Assembly: GCA_000433175.1 (NCBI GenBank) | Contig: HF986663.1 | Span: 11,415 to 18,484, forward strand | DNA from: Prevotella sp. CAG:1058 | GTDB taxonomy: Bacteria > Bacteroidota > Bacteroidia > Bacteroidales > Bacteroidaceae | Reading direction: 5' to 3' | Length of the DNA: 7,070 nucleotides | Shown: piece after piece, positions 7,070 to 7,070 of the stretch | Numbering within the stretch: the stretch's first letter is position 1 | Layout: every line of letters begins with the position of its first letter | Made by a program: the position numbers and the translations under genes | The notes under the pieces: generated by a model | The model's database searches: none | Told to the model about the DNA's origin: nothing | Seen by the model: the letters and a program-made list of their open reading frames with translations, nothing else

Positions 7070-7070
7070 C

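Overview
The window looks like chromosome from a Bacteroidales bacterium, probably a Prevotella or Bacteroides relative of moderate GC. Four things support this: an argF' gene of the Bacteroides succinylornithine transcarbamylase type, promoter elements of the Bacteroidetes TAnnTTTG type, A-rich leaders mostly lacking Shine-Dalgarno sequences, and an ABC exporter split into adaptor, ATPase and permease genes. No plasmid, phage, insertion sequence, CRISPR array or RNA gene was seen.

Layout from left to right. The 3' end of a plus-strand membrane protein, probably a chromate-type transporter (1-138), converges on a minus-strand gene for a small secreted protein of unknown function (187-771), with a strong bidirectional terminator between them. 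A 509-base intergenic region (772-1280) follows. It holds the secreted protein's promoter, an array of four 22-bp tandem repeat units with dyad symmetry, and the promoter of the next gene, which is bracketed by a 14-bp inverted repeat. Next come an XRE/cupin regulator (1281-1835), a 182-base GC-rich spacer with several hairpins, and a medium-chain-type acyl-CoA synthetase (2018-3682). After a spacer with a perfect 10-bp hairpin comes argF' (3799-4761), for arginine biosynthesis through N-succinylated intermediates. Two hairpin terminators separate it from a converging minus-strand operon for a MacAB-like efflux system. Read in transcription order, that operon is adaptor C-terminus (6989-7069), ATPase (6224-6973) and permease (4956-6194).

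The regulator and synthetase are likely a functional pair: the cupin domain may sense a carboxylate or acyl metabolite and control the synthetase, but this is inference. ArgF' stands on its own metabolically. The ABC genes would form a tripartite exporter with an outer-membrane channel encoded outside the window.

No clearly new multi-gene system is visible. The most unusual signals are in non-coding DNA: the 22-bp tandem dyads, the inverted repeat around the regulator promoter, and the hairpin-rich spacer. In the proteins, the most informative point is serine at position 90 of ArgF', the residue known to decide between N-succinylornithine and N-acetylornithine.
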